A stretch of DNA of 64,000 nt from Xylanimonas ulmi. GTDB lineage: Bacteria > Actinomycetota > Actinomycetes > Actinomycetales > Cellulomonadaceae. The notes below the pieces were generated by a model. The model was not told the DNA's origin. It ran no database searches and worked only from the letters and a program-made list of their open reading frames with translations. Both the position numbers and the translations under genes were made by a program. How positions within the stretch are numbered: position 1 is the first letter of the stretch; each line of letters starts with the position of its first letter. The DNA is taken from contig NZ_SGWX01000001.1 in NCBI RefSeq assembly GCF_004216535.1, positions 3,844,001 to 3,908,000 of the forward strand. Reading direction: 5' to 3'. Positions 36,076-44,783 of the stretch are shown here, piece after piece.

Positions 36076-38556
36076 TCATTCGTTGTCGCCGCCCGTGCTC
36101 AAGGTCGCAGTGACCTCGGCGTTGGCGGCGAGCTCACGCGCGTCCGGCCACACCCAGTCGCGAACCTCGGGGAGGTCGTCCCCGTGCTCGCGAGTGTAGG
36201 CGCGGGCGAGGATGCGGGCGTCCTGCATGCGCTGGCGCAGGCCGGCGTAGCGCTGGCTCATGCCCGGGACCCGGTCGATGACATCGATGACCAGGTGGTA
36301 GCGGTCCATGTCGTTGAGCATCACCATGTCGAACGGCGTCGTGGTGGTGCCCTCCTCCTTGTAGCCGCGGGCGTGGATGTTGTCGTGCCCGTTGCGGCGG
36401 TAGGTGAGGCGGTGGATCAGCCACGGGTAGCCGTGGTAGGCGAAGATGATCGGCTTGTCGGTCGTGAACAAGCCGTCGAACTCCTTGTCCGACAGGCCGT
36501 GCGGGTGCTCCTTGGGGTCCTGAAGCTTCATCAGGTCGACGACGTTGATGACGCGGACCTTGAGCTGTGGGGCCTCCTGGCGCAGGATGTCGGCCGCCGC
36601 CAGGATCTCCAGCGTGGGCACGTCGCCCGCGGCCGCCAGCACGACGTCGGGCTCCTCGCCGTCCTTCTCGGTGCCGGCCCACTCCCAGATGCCCAGGCCG
36701 CGCGTGCAGTGCTCGACGGCCTGCTCCATGGTCAGCCAGTTGGGCGCCGGCTGCTTGCCCGAGACGACGACGTTGACCAGCTGGCGCGAGCGCAGGCAGT
36801 GGTCGTAGGTCGACAGGAGGGTGTTGGCGTCGGCCGGCAGGTACACCCGGACGATCTCAGCCTTCTTGTTGACCACGTGGTCGATGAACCCGGGGTCCTG
36901 GTGGCTGAAGCCGTTGTGGTCCTGGCGCCACACGTGGCTCGACAGCAGGTAGTTGAGCGACGCGATCGGCCGCCGCCACGGGATGTCGTTGGTGACCTTG
37001 AGCCACTTGGCGTGCTGGTTGAACATCGAGTTGACGATGTGGATGAACGCCTCGTACGAGCTCATCATGCCGTGGCGGCCCGTGAGCAGGTAGCCCTCGA
37101 GCCAGCCCTGCACCTGGTGCTCGGACAGCATCTCGACGACACGGCCCGCGCGGGCCATGTGCTCGTCGACGTCGGGGCCGAAGAACTCGGCGTTCCACTG
37201 CTTGTCGGTGACCTCGTACACGGCCTGCAGGCGGTTCGACGCCGTCTCGTCCGGGCCGAAGATCCGGAAGTTGTCCGGGTTGCGGCGGATGATCTCGGTG
37301 AAGAACTTGCCGAGCTCACGCGGCGCCTCGGACATCGACCCACCGGGCGTCGGGACGTCGACGGCGAAGTCGCGGAAGTCGGGCAGGCGCAGGTCGCGCA
37401 GGAGCAGACCGCCGTTGGCGTGCGGGTTGTCGCTCATACGCAGCCTGCCCGCGGGGGCCAGGGCGGCGATCTCGGGCAACACCGACCCGTCGGCGTCGAA
37501 CAACTCCTCAGGCCGGTACGACTGGAGCCACGCCTGAAGGTCGTGCAGGTGCTCGTCGGTGTCGCGCGCGCTGGCCAGCGGCACCTGGTGGGCGCGCCAC
37601 GAGCCCGTGGTCTTCTTGCCGTCGATCGTCTCGGGGCCGGTCCACCCCTTGGGGGTGCGGAACACGATCATGGGCCAGGCCGGGCGAGACAGGTCGCCCG
37701 CCGCGGCGCGCGCCTTGATCTCGGCGATCTCGTCGAGCACCTCGTCGAGCACCGCGGCGAACCGGCGGTGGATGTCGACGTGGGACTCGGTCGAGCCGTC
37801 GGCGACCTCGAAGAAGTGCGGCTTGTGGCCGTAGCCCTCCATGAGCGCCTGAAGCTCGTCCTGGGGGATGCGCGCCAGCACGGTCGGGTTGGCGATCTTG
37901 TACCCGTTCAGGTGCAGGATCGGCAGCACGACGCCGTCCTTGGCGGGGTTGACGAACTTGTTGGAGTGCCAGGAGGTGGCCAGCGGGCCGGTCTCGGCCT
38001 CGCCGTCGCCGACGACGGCCGCGATCAGCAGGTCGGGGTTGTCGAACGCGGCGCCGTAGGCGTGCGAGAGCGCATAGCCGAGCTCGCCGCCCTCGTGGAT
38101 CGAGCCCGGGGTCTCGGGCGCGACGTGCGAGGGGATGCCGCCCGGGAACGAGAACTGCTTGAACAGGCGGCGCACGCCCTCGGCGTCCTTGGTGATGTCC
38201 GAGTACACCTCGGAGTAGGTGCCGTCGAGGTAGGCGGCCGCCACCAGGCCGGGACCGCCATGGCCCGGGCCGGTGATGTACACCGTCGACTGCTCCCGCT
38301 CCTTGATGGCGCGGTTGAGGTGCGCGTACAGGAACGTCAGTCCCGGGGTCGTGCCCCAGTGGCCCAGCAGTCGCGGCTTCACATGGTCGCGGTGCAGGGG
38401 CTCGCGGAGCAGAGGGTTGTCGAGCAGGTAGATCTGGCCGACCGACAGGTAGTTGGCTGCTCGCCACCACTTGTCGATCAGTTCGAGCGTCTCCTCCGGC
38501 AGGTCCGCCACGCCGGTGGACCGCCACGTGGTTGCGGCGGTGGTCGTCAGTGTCAT
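36076..38556 (-). CDS. xfp: Xylulose-5-phosphate/fructose-6-phosphate phosphoketolase
   Basis: A thiamine diphosphate enzyme that splits xylulose-5-phosphate or fructose-6-phosphate with phosphate to acetyl phosphate plus glyceraldehyde-3-phosphate or erythrose-4-phosphate. The 826-residue product has [16 protein letters not shown], the phosphoketolase signature [17 protein letters not shown] and the cofactor motif [14 protein letters not shown] 38556 has GGGAG about 8 bases upstream; ATG 38601 would add 15 residues with no ribosome-binding site. Its product acetyl phosphate feeds Pta and AckA, encoded directly downstream, forming the core of a bifid-type shunt. Confidence 0.95.
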   Translation of the reverse strand: MTLTTTAATTWRSTGVADLPEETLELIDKWWRAANYLSVGQIYLLDNPLLREPLHRDHVKPRLLGHWGTTPGLTFLYAHLNRAIKEREQSTVYITGPGHGGPGLVAAAYLDGTYSEVYSDITKDAEGVRRLFKQFSFPGGIPSHVAPETPGSIHEGGELGYALSHAYGAAFDNPDLLIAAVVGDGEAETGPLATSWHSNKFVNPAKDGVVLPILHLNGYKIANPTVLARIPQDELQALMEGYGHKPHFFEVADGSTESHVDIHRRFAAVLDEVLDEIAEIKARAAAGDLSRPAWPMIVFRTPKGWTGPETIDGKKTTGSWRAHQVPLASARDTDEHLHDLQAWLQSYRPEELFDADGSVLPEIAALAPAGRLRMSDNPHANGGLLLRDLRLPDFRDFAVDVPTPGGSMSEAPRELGKFFTEIIRRNPDNFRIFGPDETASNRLQAVYEVTDKQWNAEFFGPDVDEHMARAGRVVEMLSEHQVQGWLEGYLLTGRHGMMSSYEAFIHIVNSMFNQHAKWLKVTNDIPWRRPIASLNYLLSSHVWRQDHNGFSHQDPGFIDHVVNKKAEIVRVYLPADANTLLSTYDHCLRSRQLVNVVVSGKQPAPNWLTMEQAVEHCTRGLGIWEWAGTEKDGEEPDVVLAAAGDVPTLEILAAADILRQEAPQLKVRVINVVDLMKLQDPKEHPHGLSDKEFDGLFTTDKPIIFAYHGYPWLIHRLTYRRNGHDNIHARGYKEEGTTTTPFDMVMLNDMDRYHLVIDVIDRVPGMSQRYAGLRQRMQDARILARAYTREHGDDLPEVRDWVWPDARELAANAEVTATLSTGGDNE

Positions 38557-38819
38557 CACACGCTCCCGTTCTTCAAGGGCTCGCAGGTGCCCGACGCTCA
38601 TTCCACCGCAGAACCCCCCGGTCCGCAGGGGAGACCGGGGTGACTTGGCGCGCGGATGTCGCCGGGAGGTCGGCTCGATGCGGCCGCCTGTGGACAGACC
38701 TCATCGCTCCCCGCATCCTGCCACCCCACGCGGCGCCGTCCGGCCGCCGTGACGCGCACCGGGACGTGAGCCGCGGCACATCTGGCGCTCGGGGTTCGTG
38801 GCGCGCCCGCCAGCGTCGA

Positions 38820-38825
38820 TACCGT
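38820..38825 (+). promoter_or_regulatory. Leaderless -10 element of the SURF1 gene
   Basis: TACCGT ending 6 bases before GTG 38832. The 275-base gap between xfp and this gene (38557-38831) must hold both promoters; no xfp -10/-35 pair stands out. Confidence 0.55.
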
Positions 38826-38831
38826 GGGCGC

Positions 38832-39746
38832 GTGCCCGAGCCGCTGACCGTGCGCCCGTCGACCTGGCGCGCGCTGTTGCGCCCCCGCATGCTCCTCCTC
38901 CTGGTGATCGCGCTGACGGCCGCCGCGCTGTGCGCCCGGCTCGGCCTGTGGCAGTGGCACCGCGCGCTCGAACGCTCGGCCGCCGCGGAGCGGCACGCCG
39001 TGGCCGAGGTGGCCGCCGCCGGGCCGGTGGGGCTCGGCTCGCTCGTCGCGCCGCAGTCGCCCATGCCCGGCGACGACGTCGGCCGGACGGTGTGGGCGCG
39101 GGGGACCTACGAGGCCTCGGGTCAGCGCCTGGTCCGCGGGCGCGCGCTCGACGGCGAGGTCGGCTACCTGGTCCTGACGCCGCTGCGAGTCGCCGACGAC
39201 GGCACGGGCGGCGACTCGTGGGCGGACTTGTCCGGGCAGCCCGTGCTGGCCGTGGTGCGCGGATGGGTCGCCGCTCCGTCCGACGCGCCGGGCCTGGCCG
39301 TCCCCGCGGGCGAGGTCCAGGTGACGGGTTGGCTGCAGTCCGCCGAGGCCACCTCGGGGCAGGTCGCGCCCGACAACCCGGGCGGGCCGCCCCTGACCGA
39401 CGCGATCGCCCCGTCGGCGCTCGTCAACGACTGGGGTGGACCCATCTGGGACGGCTACCTGGTGCTGACGGCGTCCGATCCCGCGCAGGTGGCCGCCTCC
39501 GACGGCGGCCCGGCCGCGCTGCCGCGCCCCGTGATCGAGGGCGGGTCGGGGCTCAACCTGCAGAGCCTCTTCTACGCGATCGAGTGGGCCGTGTTCGCGC
39601 TGTTCGCGCTCGCCTTCTACGTGCGCCTCGCGCGCGACGAGCTCGCCGTCGAGCGCGGGGCGCCGGCGCCGCCGGGGTCGGGCGGCCCGCCCGTCGTGCG
39701 CCCGCCCCGCGGGCAGGACGCCGGCATCGCGGGTCTGCCCGGCTGA
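38832..39746 (+). CDS. SURF1 family cytochrome c oxidase assembly protein
   Basis: A 304-residue SURF1 protein. The two membrane segments that define the family are at about 18-38 (MLLLLVIALTAAALCARLGLWQWHRA, with the conserved LGLWQWHRA) and about 247-267 (LFYAIEWAVFALFALAFYVR), flanking an outside domain with TYEASGQRLVRGR and PVLAVVRGWV. It helps insert heme a into the aa3-type oxidase. The sequence extends upstream in frame, but GTG 38832 is supported by TACCGT 6 bases before. No cox genes are adjacent. A 26-bp tandem repeat covers its stop codon. Confidence 0.9.
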   Translation: MPEPLTVRPSTWRALLRPRMLLLLVIALTAAALCARLGLWQWHRALERSAAAERHAVAEVAAAGPVGLGSLVAPQSPMPGDDVGRTVWARGTYEASGQRLVRGRALDGEVGYLVLTPLRVADDGTGGDSWADLSGQPVLAVVRGWVAAPSDAPGLAVPAGEVQVTGWLQSAEATSGQVAPDNPGGPPLTDAIAPSALVNDWGGPIWDGYLVLTASDPAQVAASDGGPAALPRPVIEGGSGLNLQSLFYAIEWAVFALFALAFYVRLARDELAVERGAPAPPGSGGPPVVRPPRGQDAGIAGLPG

Positions 39747-39789
39747 GCGCCGGACGCTGTCAGCCCGGCTGAGCGCCGGACGCTGTCAG
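39738..39789 (+). repeat. Two perfect 26-bp tandem copies spanning the SURF1 stop codon
   Basis: 39738-39763 and 39764-39789 are identical. Each contains CCCGGCTGA, so the last codons and stop of the SURF1 gene are duplicated just downstream of the real stop. Confidence 0.9.
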
Positions 39790-39835
39790 CTCGTCGTCGT
39801 GGGCCCCGGCTGCCCGGCGCCTGGCTGCGGCGCCG

Positions 39836-41002
39836 TCAGGCCCGCGCGCCGAGCGCGTCCGTCACCCTAGACAGCAGCGTCCGCAAGACGGGCCGCGGGG
39901 TGGCGAGCGTGAGGCGGACGTGCCCGGCGCCGGCGCGGCCGCAGTCCTCGCCGTCGGTGAGCGCGACCCGGGCGTGCTCGCGCAGCCAGCGGGCGGGCTG
40001 GTCCAGTCCGAGCGGGCGCAGGTCGAGCCAGGCCAGGTAGGTGCCCTCGGGCGGTGTGTGCCCGACGGCCGGGGCATGCCGTGCGAGGTGCTCGGCGGTC
40101 AGGCGGCGGTTGCCGTCGAGATACGCGAGCACCTGCGCGAGCCAGCCCTCGCCGTCGTCGTACGCGGCGGTGTGCGCCAGGACGCCGACCGTCGAGGTCA
40201 GGTGCTCGGTCCACACGCCCGCGCGCCGCCACACCTGGGCGGCGTCGTCGTCGGTCAGGATGAGCTGCGCGGCCTTGAGGCCAGGGATGTTCCACGCCTT
40301 GGACGCCGACGTCGCGGTCACGGCGTGCCCGGCCGCCACCGCGGACACCGACGCGTAGGGCACGTGCGCGCGGCCCGCGTAGACGAGCGGCGCGTGGATC
40401 TCGTCGGCGAAGACCCGCCCGCCATGTCGCTCGACGACGGCGGCGACCGCCTCCAACTCGTCGCGCTCGAACACGCGGCCGGTCGGGTTGTGCGGGTTGA
40501 CCAGCACGAGCAGCCGCGCGCCCGCCGCAAAGGCGGCGTCGATCCCGTCGAGGTCGTGCGTGAGCGGGCCGCCGTCACGCGCCAGGGGGACCTCGATGAC
40601 CTCGCGGCCCAGGTCGCGCAGCAGCGGGGCGAACGGCATATAGGCCGGCGTCGGCAGGATGACCGGCGAGCCGTCGGGCGTCAGGTGCCGCACGACCGCC
40701 TCGAACGCCGCGAGCACGTCGGGCACGGGCCGCACCCGCTCGGGGTCGGGCGACCAGCCGAAGCGCCGCTTCGCGAACCCGGTGTACGCGCGCTGCAGGT
40801 CGGCGGTCGCGTGGTCGGGCAGATAGCCGAGCAGCCCGCGGTCGACGGCCTCGTGCGCCGCGCGGGTCACCGCCGGCGCCGTGCCGAAGTCCATCTCGGC
40901 GACGAACGCGCCGATCGCCTCGCCGAAGGCCGTCCACTTGACGCTGCCGGAGGCGCGCAACTGGTCGAGGGTGATCGCGTCGAGCTCGCTCGCAGTGGGC
41001 AT
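39836..41002 (-). CDS. MalY/PatB-type PLP-dependent C-S lyase
   Basis: A 388-residue fold-type I PLP enzyme. The PLP-lysine motif is SASKAWNIPGLKAAQLI, the cofactor aspartate region is LVNPHNPTGRVFERDELEAV and DEIHAPLVY supplies the Asp that contacts the pyridine nitrogen. This is the MalY/PatB branch, usually cystathionine beta-lyases that release homocysteine from cystathionine; aminotransferase activity is the alternative. ATG 41002 has CAGGAT 6 bases upstream and no ribosome-binding site. It is followed by the ABC exporter genes on the same strand direction but is transcribed away from SURF1's end. Confidence 0.88.
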   Translation of the reverse strand: MPTASELDAITLDQLRASGSVKWTAFGEAIGAFVAEMDFGTAPAVTRAAHEAVDRGLLGYLPDHATADLQRAYTGFAKRRFGWSPDPERVRPVPDVLAAFEAVVRHLTPDGSPVILPTPAYMPFAPLLRDLGREVIEVPLARDGGPLTHDLDGIDAAFAAGARLLVLVNPHNPTGRVFERDELEAVAAVVERHGGRVFADEIHAPLVYAGRAHVPYASVSAVAAGHAVTATSASKAWNIPGLKAAQLILTDDDAAQVWRRAGVWTEHLTSTVGVLAHTAAYDDGEGWLAQVLAYLDGNRRLTAEHLARHAPAVGHTPPEGTYLAWLDLRPLGLDQPARWLREHARVALTDGEDCGRAGAGHVRLTLATPRPVLRTLLSRVTDALGARA

Positions 41003-41008
41003 GGGCCC

Positions 41009-41014
41009 ATCCTG
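41009..41014 (-). promoter_or_regulatory. Leaderless -10 element of the PatB-type gene
   Basis: CAGGAT on the minus strand, 6 bases before ATG 41002; the same hexamer and gap as at the peroxidase gene. Confidence 0.45.
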
Positions 41015-41038
41015 CCGCGCCTGACCCGTCGGGTCAGG

Positions 41039-42772
41039 TCACTCGTGTTGCCAGGAGTGCCACAGGGCGGCGTAGGAGCCGCCTGCGGCCACCAGGTCGT
41101 CGTGGGAGCCCAGCTCGGTGATGCGGCCGTCCTCGACGACGGCGACCCGGTCGGCGTCGTGCGCGGTGTGCAGGCGGTGGGCGATGGCCACGACCGTGCG
41201 CCCGCGCAGCACGGCGGCCAGCGACCGCTCCAGATGCCGGGCCGCGCGCGGGTCGAGCAGCGAGGTCGCCTCGTCGAGCACCAGCACGTCGGGGTCGAGC
41301 AGCACCAGCCGCGCGAGCGCGACCTGCTGCGCCTGCGCCGGGGTCAGGGCGGCGCCGCCCGAGCCCACCTCGGTCGCCAACCCGTCGGGCAGGGCGTCGA
41401 CCCAGTCGAGCGCGTCAACCGCAGCCAGCGCCTCGCGCAGCCGCGCGTCGTCGGCCGCGGCGTCGGCCAGCCGCAGGTTGTCGGCGATCGTGCCGACGAA
41501 GACGTGGTGCTCCTGCGTCACGAGCGCGACCCGGCGGCGCAGCTCGTCCAGGGGCAGGTCGACCAGCGGCACGCCGCCCACCGTGACCGACCCGCCGGTG
41601 GGCGGGTGGATGCCGGCGAGCATGCGCCCCAGCGTCGACTTGCCGGCGCCCGACGGCCCGACGATCGCGAGCCGCTCCCCGGGGCGCAGGTCGAGGTCGA
41701 TCCCGTGCAGCACGTCGTGGCCCTCGCGGTAGGCGTACCGCACGCCGCGCGCCTCCAGGTCGCCCGACGACGGCGTGGCCGTGCCCGTGGCGCGGTCCGG
41801 GGGCACGAGCCGCACACCGATGATGCGCGCGAGCGACACCGCCGAGACCGAGATCTCGTCGAGCCAGTACACGAGGTTCCACACCGGTCCCGTGAGCTGG
41901 AACGTGAACATGACGACGGCGGTCACGGCGCCCATGGTCACCGCGCCCTGCGCGACGAGGAACGCGCCCCACACCAGCACGGCCACGGGCGCGATCACGA
42001 ACGTCACGTCGACGCCCGGGAAGAGCACGGTGCGCAGCCGCAGCGTGCGCATCTCCGCCTCATAGGCCGCAGCCAGGTCGGCGTCGGACCGGTTGTCGCG
42101 GCGCAGGCCCAGGTCGAGCGCGTCGACGGTGCGCACCCCCTCGACCGACTCGGTGACCGTGCCGTTGAGCTCGGCATAGGTGGCCGACTCGCGTTGATAG
42201 GCGGCGGGCGCCCGGCGCAGGTACCAGCGCATGACCGTGATCAGCAGGGGCGCGCCCACGAACATCGCGACCGCGACGAGCGGGGACAGCACCAGGCACG
42301 CGGCGACGGTCAGCGTGATCGTCACGACCGAGACCACGAGCTGCGGGAGCCCGAACCGCACGGCGTTCTGGATCTTCGACACGTCGTTGGTCGTGCGAGC
42401 CACGAGGTCGCCCGTCCCGGCGCGCTCGACGGTCGAGAGGGGAAGCGCCGTGACGGTGGCGAGGAACTCCTCGCGCATCGACGCGAACACCGTCTCGCCG
42501 AACACCATCGAGCGCTGCTGCGCGACCTTCTGCACGGCGGCGCGCGCGAGGATCGCGACGACGGCGATGAGCACGAGGTCGCGCACATGCCCCGCCGTCG
42601 TGCCCGCGCGCACGTCGTCGACCAGTCGGCCCAGCAGCCAGGGGCCGACGAGCCCGGCCAGCGCCGCGAGCACGTGCAGCGCGGCGATCGCCGACAGCTC
42701 GCGCCGGTTCGCGCGCAGCAGGCCCGCGGTGTAGCGCCAGGTGGTGCGGGCGTCCGCGATGGGGAGCCTCAT
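41039..42772 (-). CDS. ABC exporter half-transporter with intact Walker motifs but altered signature
   Basis: A 577-residue type IV (ABCB-like) exporter subunit: six TM helices in the first ~310 residues, then a nucleotide-binding domain. Walker A GPSGAGKST is near residue 371, Walker B is VLVLDEATS with the catalytic Glu and the H-loop is AIAHRLH. The signature, normally LSGGQ, reads LTPAQ at residue 476. It overlaps the next gene upstream by 4 bases (ATGA), so both subunits are made together. Seen with its partner, it can donate the Walker A/B half of one ATP site but not a proper signature for the other. Substrate unknown; lipid, peptide or drug are possible. Confidence 0.9.
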   Translation of the reverse strand: MRLPIADARTTWRYTAGLLRANRRELSAIAALHVLAALAGLVGPWLLGRLVDDVRAGTTAGHVRDLVLIAVVAILARAAVQKVAQQRSMVFGETVFASMREEFLATVTALPLSTVERAGTGDLVARTTNDVSKIQNAVRFGLPQLVVSVVTITLTVAACLVLSPLVAVAMFVGAPLLITVMRWYLRRAPAAYQRESATYAELNGTVTESVEGVRTVDALDLGLRRDNRSDADLAAAYEAEMRTLRLRTVLFPGVDVTFVIAPVAVLVWGAFLVAQGAVTMGAVTAVVMFTFQLTGPVWNLVYWLDEISVSAVSLARIIGVRLVPPDRATGTATPSSGDLEARGVRYAYREGHDVLHGIDLDLRPGERLAIVGPSGAGKSTLGRMLAGIHPPTGGSVTVGGVPLVDLPLDELRRRVALVTQEHHVFVGTIADNLRLADAAADDARLREALAAVDALDWVDALPDGLATEVGSGGAALTPAQAQQVALARLVLLDPDVLVLDEATSLLDPRAARHLERSLAAVLRGRTVVAIAHRLHTAHDADRVAVVEDGRITELGSHDDLVAAGGSYAALWHSWQHE

Positions 42773-44583
42773 GAGCGCGCCTCCGCGGTCTCGTCGTGCC
42801 TGGTCTCGTTCTGCCTGGCCCCGTTCTGCCCGTTCTCGTCCCGCAGGGTGCGCCCGACGACGGCGCGGTAGCGCGCCGCGGCCTGCCCGCCCTCGGCGGC
42901 GCCCGCGTGGTTGAGCAGGTCGCGGTGGGCGCCGCGCACGGCGACGCGCCCGCCGTCGAGGAACAGGACCTCGTCGACGTGGTCGAGCACGAGCGGGCTC
43001 GCGGTGACGATGAGCGTCGTGCGGCCGCGGCGCGCGTCGGCCAGGCGCGCGGCGATGCGGGCCTCGGTGTGGGCGTCGACCGCGCTGGTTGGCTCGACCA
43101 GCACGAGGATCTCGGGGTCGGTCAGCAGGGCGCGCGCGAGCGCGACGCGCTGGCGCTGCCCGCCCGACAGCGAGCGGCCCTTCTCGGGCAGGTCGCCGGC
43201 GAGTCCGTCGGGCACCGAGTCGAGCACGTCGTGGGCGTCGGCGACGTGCACGGCCCGCTCCAGGTCCGCCAGCCCCGCGCGCGAGCGCGCGTCGAGCTCG
43301 GCGCCCAGGCGCCCGGAGAAGATGGTCGGCGTCGCCTCGGCGACCACGATCCGCTGGCGCAGGTGCTCCTTGGGCAGCGAGGCCAGCGGCGTCCCGCCGA
43401 GCGTCACGGGCGTGCCGGCCTCGGCGGCGTCGTCGAACCGGCCCAGGCGCACCGCGACCGCGGCGGCCTCGTCGGGGTCGGCCGCGACCAGCGCGAGCAC
43501 GCGGCCCGGGGTGAGCTCGACGCCGGTCGTCTCGTCGCGCAGCACGGCGCCGGGGGCGGGCGGGGTCGCCGTCGCGGGGGCCGCGCCCGTGGCGGGCACG
43601 ACCCGCAGCACCTTGACGACCTTGGCCGCCGAGACGTGCGCGTTGGTGGCGATCTTGAGGTACTGGGTCGCGAGCTGCACCGGCCAGCCGAGGAACGCCG
43701 CATACCCATAGAACGACACGAGCTGGCCGGCGGTGATGTGGCCGTCGACGGCGGCGAGCGCGCCGAGGTAGACCACCACCACGACGAACAGCCCCGGCAG
43801 CAGCACCTGCAGGGCGTCGAGCCACGACTGCGTTCCGGCCACGCGCACGCCCGCGGCGCGCACGGCCTGCGACTGGGCGCGGTAGCGCGCGGCGAACACG
43901 CCCTCGCCGCCGATGCCGCGCAGGATGCGCAGGCCCGAGACGGTGTCGGCGCCCAGCGTGGTCAGGCGTCCCGTGGCCTCACGCTGCGCCGCCTGGCGGC
44001 GGGAGAGCGGCTTGACGAGGAAGGCGAGCACGATCGCGACGACGGGCAGGCCCGCCGCGACGACCAGGCCGAGGCGCACCGACGCCGAGAGCATGAGCGC
44101 GGTGGTGACCGCGTAGGCCACCAGCGAGCCGAGGAACTGCGCCGACATCGCGAACAGCTCGCCGATGCGGAACGTGTCGTTGGCGACGGCTGCGACCACC
44201 TCACCCGTCGGCAGCTCGGCCGACACCGCGTGCCCCGAGCGCGACACGGTGCGCGAGACGAGCTGCGAGGAGCGGAACGCCGCGTGCATCCAGTTGCGGA
44301 TGTCGAAGCGGTGCCCCACGACCGACACCGCGGCCATCGCGACGCCGACCGCGAGCAGCGCCCCGGCCCAGCGCCAGGTCGCCGCGTCGAGCCCGCCGTC
44401 GAGCGCCGAGTCCACGACGCGCCCCAGCAGGAACGGCTGCACCGCCTGCGCGCCGAACGTGATGACCCCGCAGGTCAGCGCGGCGGCGAGCGTCGCGGCC
44501 TGGCGCCGCGCGAGCCAGCCGAGGAACGACCACGGACCGCGCAGCGGGGGCGCGCCCGGGTCGGACAGGGGGAGGGGTCGCAC
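42769..44583 (-). CDS. ABC exporter half-transporter with canonical signature but lost Walker A
   Basis: A 604-residue partner of the downstream exporter subunit. The N-terminal ~330 residues hold six TM helices (for example AATLAAALTCGVITFGAQAV and LMLSASVRLGLVVAAGLPVVAIVLAFL). In the nucleotide-binding domain the Walker A position (about 43467-43493) reads VAADPDEAA, with no GxxGxGKS/T. Walker B is ILVLVEPTSAVD, the Asp replaced by Val, and the H-loop His is replaced (VTASPL). The signature LSGGQRQR is intact (43156-43170). It therefore should not bind ATP in the usual way but can complete the site on its partner. GTG 44583 has TAGCGT 8 bases upstream. The repeat array 44668-44754 lies just before it. 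Confidence 0.9.
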   Translation of the reverse strand: MRPLPLSDPGAPPLRGPWSFLGWLARRQAATLAAALTCGVITFGAQAVQPFLLGRVVDSALDGGLDAATWRWAGALLAVGVAMAAVSVVGHRFDIRNWMHAAFRSSQLVSRTVSRSGHAVSAELPTGEVVAAVANDTFRIGELFAMSAQFLGSLVAYAVTTALMLSASVRLGLVVAAGLPVVAIVLAFLVKPLSRRQAAQREATGRLTTLGADTVSGLRILRGIGGEGVFAARYRAQSQAVRAAGVRVAGTQSWLDALQVLLPGLFVVVVVYLGALAAVDGHITAGQLVSFYGYAAFLGWPVQLATQYLKIATNAHVSAAKVVKVLRVVPATGAAPATATPPAPGAVLRDETTGVELTPGRVLALVAADPDEAAAVAVRLGRFDDAAEAGTPVTLGGTPLASLPKEHLRQRIVVAEATPTIFSGRLGAELDARSRAGLADLERAVHVADAHDVLDSVPDGLAGDLPEKGRSLSGGQRQRVALARALLTDPEILVLVEPTSAVDAHTEARIAARLADARRGRTTLIVTASPLVLDHVDEVLFLDGGRVAVRGAHRDLLNHAGAAEGGQAAARYRAVVGRTLRDENGQNGARQNETRHDETAEARS

Positions 44584-44667
44584 GAGGAGTCACGCTAAGC
44601 CGGGGGACCGACACCCGTCGACGCCTTATCCAGGGTGTGGGGGGCGCGGGTGTGCGTCAGGCATGGA

Positions 44668-44754
44668 GTGTTCGAGCGCTTCGTGCGGTGTTCGAGCGCA
44701 CGGGCGCTCGAACACGCCCCCTACCGCTCGAACGCGCCGCAGATGCTCGAACAC
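44668..44754. repeat. Array of five phased GTGTTCGAGCGC-type sites
   Basis: In the 200-base gap between the exporter pair and the FtsX permease gene, a 12-mer GTGTTCGAGCGC occurs at 44668 and 44688, and its inverse GCGCTCGAACAC at 44704 and, with small changes, at 44724 and 44743. Sites 1 and 2, and 3 and 4, are exactly 20 bases apart and the first four form a perfect dyad about 44701/44702. Spacers are equal in length (8 bases) but not complementary, which suggests protein-binding sites rather than one RNA hairpin. The inner pair (44688-44715) could also fold as a 12-bp hairpin with loop ACGG and terminate the permease transcript. Confidence 0.7.
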
Positions 44755-44783
44755 CCGTGCCCTCCGGGATCCGGCCCGGGCGG

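Noticed and set aside
39920-42871. A 983-codon plus-strand open frame across the PatB-like and ABC genes
   Set aside because: Same reason: it mirrors conserved minus-strand genes with clear motifs and reads as repetitive Arg/Gly/His/Val sequence.
44668-44754. LexA/SOS boxes
   Set aside because: The actinobacterial box is TCGAAC-N4-GTTCGA. Here the half-sites are in the opposite order with a 12-base gap, so it does not fit.
44668-44754. A short CRISPR array
   Set aside because: Repeats are only 12 bp, two are inverted relative to the others, spacers are 4-8 bases, and there are no cas genes.
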